Assembly: GCA_951230915.1 (NCBI GenBank)
Contig: OX579635.1
Location: forward strand, 29,450,001 to 29,514,000
DNA length: 64,000 nt
Reading direction: 5' to 3'
DNA from: Antitrichia curtipendula
Lineage: Eukaryota; Streptophyta; Bryopsida; Hypnales; Leucodontaceae
The position numbers were made by a program, and so were the translations under genes. Shown piece by piece: positions 59,742 through 64,000 of the stretch (positions are counted from its first letter, which is position 1; every line of letters begins with the position of its first letter). A model generated the notes under the pieces. The model saw nothing but the letters and a program-made list of their open reading frames with translations, did no database searches and had not been told where the DNA came from.

Positions 59742-60000
59742 TAAGGTAAACCAATCCAGTCCAAATATAATGATTGCCTTTGCCCCATAGGATTGTTGAT
59801 CCCCAAAGCATAGATAAAGAGTCTCTAGAATCCCCCATAATGAGCAAAAAGTGCACCCATAATGGCCATCTTATTCTCCTAAAGGGGCCACAATATTGTG
59901 CAATAATTCTTTTATAGTGATAGACAATCTATTGAAGAAACAACTAGCTCCTTCTCTAAAGTAGAAATAAAAAACTGCCTACAAGAAAATACCCCCCCTT
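59742..60000. mobile_element. Family G-like fragment, copy 3
   Basis: It starts TAAGGTAAACCAATCCAGTC, matching the G terminus, and holds CACCCATAATGGCCATCTTA as in copy 1. The other terminus was not found. Confidence 0.5.
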
Positions 60001-60016
60001 CCCTCCTACTCACCTA

Positions 60017-60143
60017 CTAAGGTATGTTTGCACTTGGTGTTAGAAGTGTTGTTTGGAGTATGAATCTAGTTTAAAAGTAGGTCTAAAGTTGTTCTTAAGA
60101 CCCTCAATATTAACACTTTTAACACCAAGTGTGAACATACTAG
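60017..60143. mobile_element. Foldback element K (about 127 bp)
   Basis: The left arm CTAAGGTATGTTTGCACTTG(GTGTTA) and the right arm (reverse complement CTAGTATGTTCACACTTGGT) pair over about 32 bp and continue to AAGTGTT. The loop is about 60 bp. Confidence 0.75.
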
Positions 60144-60225
60144 GGGTAGTCATGGCTTGTTGTGACTCGCAATGAACAATGGAGATTGGAGTCGTGGCAG
60201 TGTAGGGTTGGCCTCCTTTCATTGG

Positions 60226-60319
60226 AATATTCTTAGTGTGATATTGATTGTTCACCTTCAGCATCGACCTTAGGAGATGGATGTTGAGGGTGAACAATCA
60301 ATATCACGCTAAGAATATT
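60226..60319. repeat. Long near-perfect hairpin (about 39-bp arms)
   Basis: AATATTCTTAGTGTGATATT at 60226 pairs with the reverse complement ending at 60319. The first 31 bp have one mismatch and pairing extends to about 39 bp with two or three more, around a loop of about 16 bases. A minus-strand frame here reads through the palindrome. Confidence 0.85.
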
Positions 60320-61997
60320 ATTTTGTTCTCTTAAATTTCCCTTTTGAACTCCCACTTTTGACCTTTGGACTTCTAGTTTCACCTTCATTCTTGTTTTAAT
60401 CGTTATTCCTTTGACTGCTTTCTCGACATTTACCTCGTCAGGTAATTCCATTATCCATTCTCAATAGTCGACCATTTGAGGATGGTCAGAGCTTCTTCAA
60501 AAAACATGGCTTCTCGTTGGCTAATCCAAACACTCTCCGCTATTGAATCTCCATTGTTCACACGCACCTTGAACAAGCCGTGACTACCACTACTGTAAGC
60601 CAGGTACCAAAATAACCAATATGTTAGTTGCTGACTCACTCACTGAGTCAATGCCCTGTTGGCCTATTTGGATCTTCCTAACCGGGTGATGCACAAAGTG
60701 TGAAATTTGAAATTTTCTTTTTCTTTCTTTTTCTTAGCTGGAGTCACACTATTTGCACAGACTGAGAGACAGCGAGTTTGACAACACATGATGCAGCATT
60801 GCGGCTGCTAAATCCAAGGCCCTGGAGGCCAATACCTGAGACCCTGAGCGCAGCAATCAGAATATCGACATTGGGACGTGAGCTGTGATATCTTTGTCTG
60901 TGCCTTTGAAATGGGGCCACACCCATTGGTCAATGGCGTTGCTGATGATGGTGAGAGAGATGGAGAGACTCACGCTCCTCGCACAACTCCGTCCATCCAC
61001 CAGAAACGAGGTTGTGGGACAATTCCTTCTGTTGGCCTCCTGGCTTTTCCATGGCATGTGAGGGACCTGATCATCATCTTTTTTTTCTTTTTTTTCTTTT
61101 TGGGTTTGTTGAACTTGGGAACCCCGCCGTGCTTGCTTGCCGGCACCATGGGGGTGCGTGAGGCCGTTTTGAGGAGGGGTTTCGAGACCCATCACTCGTT
61201 CATGATGGGTCTCCCTTGTGCTATGTCTGCTATTCAAAGGGCAAATAACAACTAGATTATTGAAATTCAGGGGAAGCTCGTCGATTCTGTCCAAAGTCCT
61301 GGTTGTAGTAAGTTAAAAGCAGAACCAGGACTGTCCCAGACAGAGTGAAACAAAAAGAGACCTCCGTGACATGGTGAAGGCTCCCAAGGGTAAATAACAC
61401 ATTGAATGATACTTCAGTTGTAAGTTTGGGTTGTAAGGTAATGGAGTACACCTAATTGCTCTTGCAAAACCAGTCCCGAAAGATTCTTGATTAAAAGTGT
61501 ACACCTTTTTTGAACATGAGAATAGAGGATTGATTTGGAATCTACTTTCGATCAACGTGTTTGAAAATTTGTAGCAAATTCATTCTTATGGTGTCCTACA
61601 CATATAGGCTATGAGAATTTGGAATCTTTTTGCAATGGCCAACAAGATTCTACAAAGACAAAGACACTTCAACTATAGGACCCATGCTTCGAGGCTTACT
61701 TAGATGCTTGTAGGTGCAATATGCTTAGCGTAGTATGGAATGTACCTTTGAGAGGAGATCGTGCTTTGATCGTGTAGATTTTAGTGTGGGATTTTGAAGA
61801 AATGGTTTTTATTTTTATTTTGAAATTTGAATGAAAAATTCATTTTGATAGAGGTAGCAACCAAGAGTTGAATGTATAGATTCAAAAGCCATATAATCAT
61901 GTCTTTCATTAGCATTACAATGTCCTTTTTTGTGGGTAGAATCTCGGTTGAGTACAATCGAACAAGGTTCAATCATTGAAGTAATGTTTGATAATGA

Positions 61998-62084
61998 GAA
62001 AGTAGAGTCTCATTACGGAATTATCATTCATTGCCTCTCTCCCACGCCTCAATGTTTTATTTCTCATCATGAGACTCTACTTTC
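61998..62084. repeat. Perfect 16-bp inverted repeat
   Basis: GAAAGTAGAGTCTCAT at 61998-62013 and its exact reverse complement at 62069-62084, with a 55-bp loop. Confidence 0.85.
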
Positions 62085-63152
62085 ATGTTATGCAGTCCTT
62101 CACTCATCAAGCTCGCCTCAAAGAGAGATGGTAGTTCTTCTGCTGCCAGAAGTCCTAAATAGGCAAACTGCGCAACTGGTCTTCATTGCTGTGGGCAACT
62201 GGTCTCTTGCTTGCTCCAGTGGAGTGTATTGGATAGAGATACTGAATGAAATTCTTCTCAGTTGCCAAATAAAAAAATGAGAAGTGTCCCAATCACTAGG
62301 CTTATCTACTGATTGACTACTACTGAAAATAAAAATAGGGTGGTACCACTATCATACACAAGTGCAAAGGCCAGCTAGAACATCCTATGCCATGCAATTG
62401 GGTTGCAAGCCCCATATCATTAGATTCAAGGATGGAGGCCTCCCACACACACATTGACGGAGACCTTCCACACGACACTGGTCAGTAGTCTTGCACTGTA
62501 AGTAAGTTCCGAAAAAGAATGATTCCATTTCACTTTCAAGCTGTCACTGCAGGTTTTTACACCCCACACACAAGGATAATCTCGCAGCCCTAAGTTAGAT
62601 GAAAAAAAATTCAAAGCTAGTCAGTATCTATCATGTTCTCCATTATACCAACATCCATCCACAATATTTCCATATAACACCCCTCTTTTACAGCATCCGC
62701 ACTCGGAAAGCGAGGCCTGAGCAAAGAAAACCAGGAGGACAGTTTCTTGCAAACCATCAATTGTTAGAGTGATCCACTGGATTGAATCTTGGATCTTGAA
62801 GGGGAGAGGTGCCCTGCCTGTCCTGCCTGGCACTTGAGTGAAAAACACCCCATAAAAACACTAATAAAAGCTGTCCATTTCTTGACTTTCCCAATCTTGA
62901 TGACTCTCACATTCTTGAACAGAGGCTCATAATCAACACCACAACGTCCATAAACAGCAGGAAGTAACAAAGCCAGAGTGAAAGGGGCTCCATTTTTTAA
63001 CCCCAGGCCCGGAAGAAGAAGAATAGAATAAATTGTAAGTAAGTCGTACACACTCTGGGCACCCGGGACTTGGCCTTTATGAGCCAAGGCTGACACTTCC
63101 CACGCGGCTCGTGGGAGGCTCCTGGAGCCCTGTCTGTCTGATGAAGTGACAT

Positions 63153-63168
63153 AGAGAGAGAGAGAGAG
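63153..63168. repeat. (GA)8 microsatellite
   Basis: Short perfect GA run in the GC-richer region. Confidence 0.9.
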
Positions 63169-63761
63169 TCTGTCTCGCAGAGCCAGTGTGGGGCTCTGCA
63201 AATTGATTCAGATTGATCATCTGAGGCCAAGTTGCAGGAATTCCTGCAGCTCCAGCCACTGAGCTACTCATCAAACACTTGCACCAGCTATGGAGCCTAA
63301 CCTAATTAGCCTTTGGGAGCCTAGCCTCTGCCAGCCTACCTACAGACCGTAGTTACATTCATACATACAGCAGCATAATATTATTCTCCGCTTGAGTGCA
63401 GCTTGACCACGGATCGGAGTTAGGGTGGTAGAAAGCACGCACCCTGGACTCATTGCGAGTTATCATTGCAGCTGCAGTTAGCTCACGTCTTGGAGGAGGG
63501 GCTGGCCAGCCTCTTTGCAAACGAAGTTAAGGGCAGGTTGGATTGAAGCCGGCCCTCTGAACGTCGGTTTGTGTAGGTGGCCATCGAGTGCAAGAGCATC
63601 CTGGGCGGTGTTGGTGCGTGCCCATGACTGGAAGACTCTGCAGCAGATGCTCATTTGTAGCGTAGATCATTGGCGACGGTCTTCTTGACCAGCAGGAGGT
63701 GCTCTTTCTTCTGAGTCTCCTTTTTTGTTGGAATGCTTGAGGTGGATGAGTGTGTGTGGAT

Positions 63762-63784
63762 GCTCGCTCGCTCGCTCGCTCGCT
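63762..63784. repeat. (GCTC)n microsatellite
   Basis: Nearly six perfect GCTC tetranucleotides. Read on the minus strand this gives an Arg-Ala-Ser-Glu repeat in an otherwise unremarkable frame. Confidence 0.9.
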
Positions 63785-64000
63785 CTAGTAGTTGGGAGTA
63801 CGGTCACTTTGAGGTTGTCAAATATGGAGCTTGTGAGAGCGAGCCTACTTTGGTTTTGGTAGCTCTCTTGGTTTGGGGGAGATGACGTTGGGTGGGCAAA
63901 GATCGAATGGGTTTTGATTGAAGACGTGGGGTGTGTCATGGTGAGGGACAGACAGTAGAGTTATGGCGTGGGTTTGGCTTTCGATTTCCCGTGAAACAAA

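Larger units (their letters stand above)
60720..64000. other. GC-richer region, no convincing gene
   Basis: Composition is clearly higher in G+C than in the rest of the window. Frames of 113-145 codons occur on both strands at 60857-61294 and 60878-61255 and overlap each other. Another pair of minus-strand frames overlaps at 62764-63274. None shows a domain, signal peptide or conserved motif I recognise. A pyrimidine tract ending TTCTTAG at 60737 resembles a splice acceptor. The region could hold exons or the promoter of a gene that extends beyond the window. Confidence 0.35.

Noticed and set aside
60857..61294. 145-codon minus-strand frame and 125-codon plus-strand frame overlapping
   Set aside because: Both cover the same DNA, neither shows a domain, and GC-rich composition lengthens chance frames.
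1..64000. tRNA, rRNA or snRNA genes
   Set aside because: I saw no clear A/B boxes, cloverleaf or rRNA core sequence by eye; a covariance-model scan would be needed to exclude them fully.

Overview
This is AT-rich nuclear DNA from a eukaryote with a large, repeat-dominated genome. It is a draft scaffold: exactly 200 Ns stand at 6290-6489. I found no intact host gene, no rRNA or tRNA gene, no CRISPR array and no bacterial operon structure. The longest open frame is about 257 codons and belongs to a decayed transposon recombinase. The organism cannot be named from the sequence. A crypton-type tyrosine recombinase, a Tc1-type DD34E transposase and TTAA-targeting elements with CCC-type ends are a mix common in invertebrate animals, but it also occurs in fungi and could occur in algae or plants, so I leave the lineage open.

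The main feature is a group of non-autonomous elements about 0.55-0.97 kb long. They are flanked by TTAA and begin with CCCCTAAAG or CCCCTCA, mirrored at the other end. I call three families B, C and D. Counting decayed copies, they fill about 19 kb (30%) of the window by my hand-set boundaries. B has two copies of 972 bp each. C has about ten copies or fragments and D about fourteen. Their ends and TTAA duplications fit the piggyBac superfamily. None encodes a recognisable transposase, so they would depend on an enzyme supplied from elsewhere. C and D are clearly paralogous inside, and B shares part of the same modular layout.

Layout: 1-1430 unassigned with a strong inverted repeat; 1435-4545 a B element and two short foldback elements; 4550-8628 decayed C and D copies around the gap; 8633-12130 mostly unassigned with an F element; 12136-16140 C and D copies; 17613-18981 three short terminal-inverted-repeat (TIR) elements; 19557-20460 a Tc1 pseudogene; 22133-25450 a possible composite TTAA unit holding an E element and a tandem array; 28187-30345 a C-D-C cluster; 30585-31500 a tandem array; 32450-35350 the tyrosine recombinase pseudogene, split by a D element; 37259-43028 a dense run of G, C, B, F, E, D and G elements; 45396-49276 D copies in unassigned DNA; 52706-58545 nested C and D copies; 58550-64000 a more GC-rich stretch with hairpins and microsatellites but no convincing gene.

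The most interesting locus is 32450-35350. It is a crypton/DUF3504-like tyrosine recombinase relic with an H-x-x-R-type box, a GH motif and a candidate tyrosine. It carries stop codons, frame changes and a possible small intron, and a D element sits in a TTAA of its upstream part so that the flanking frame is restored if the insert is removed.
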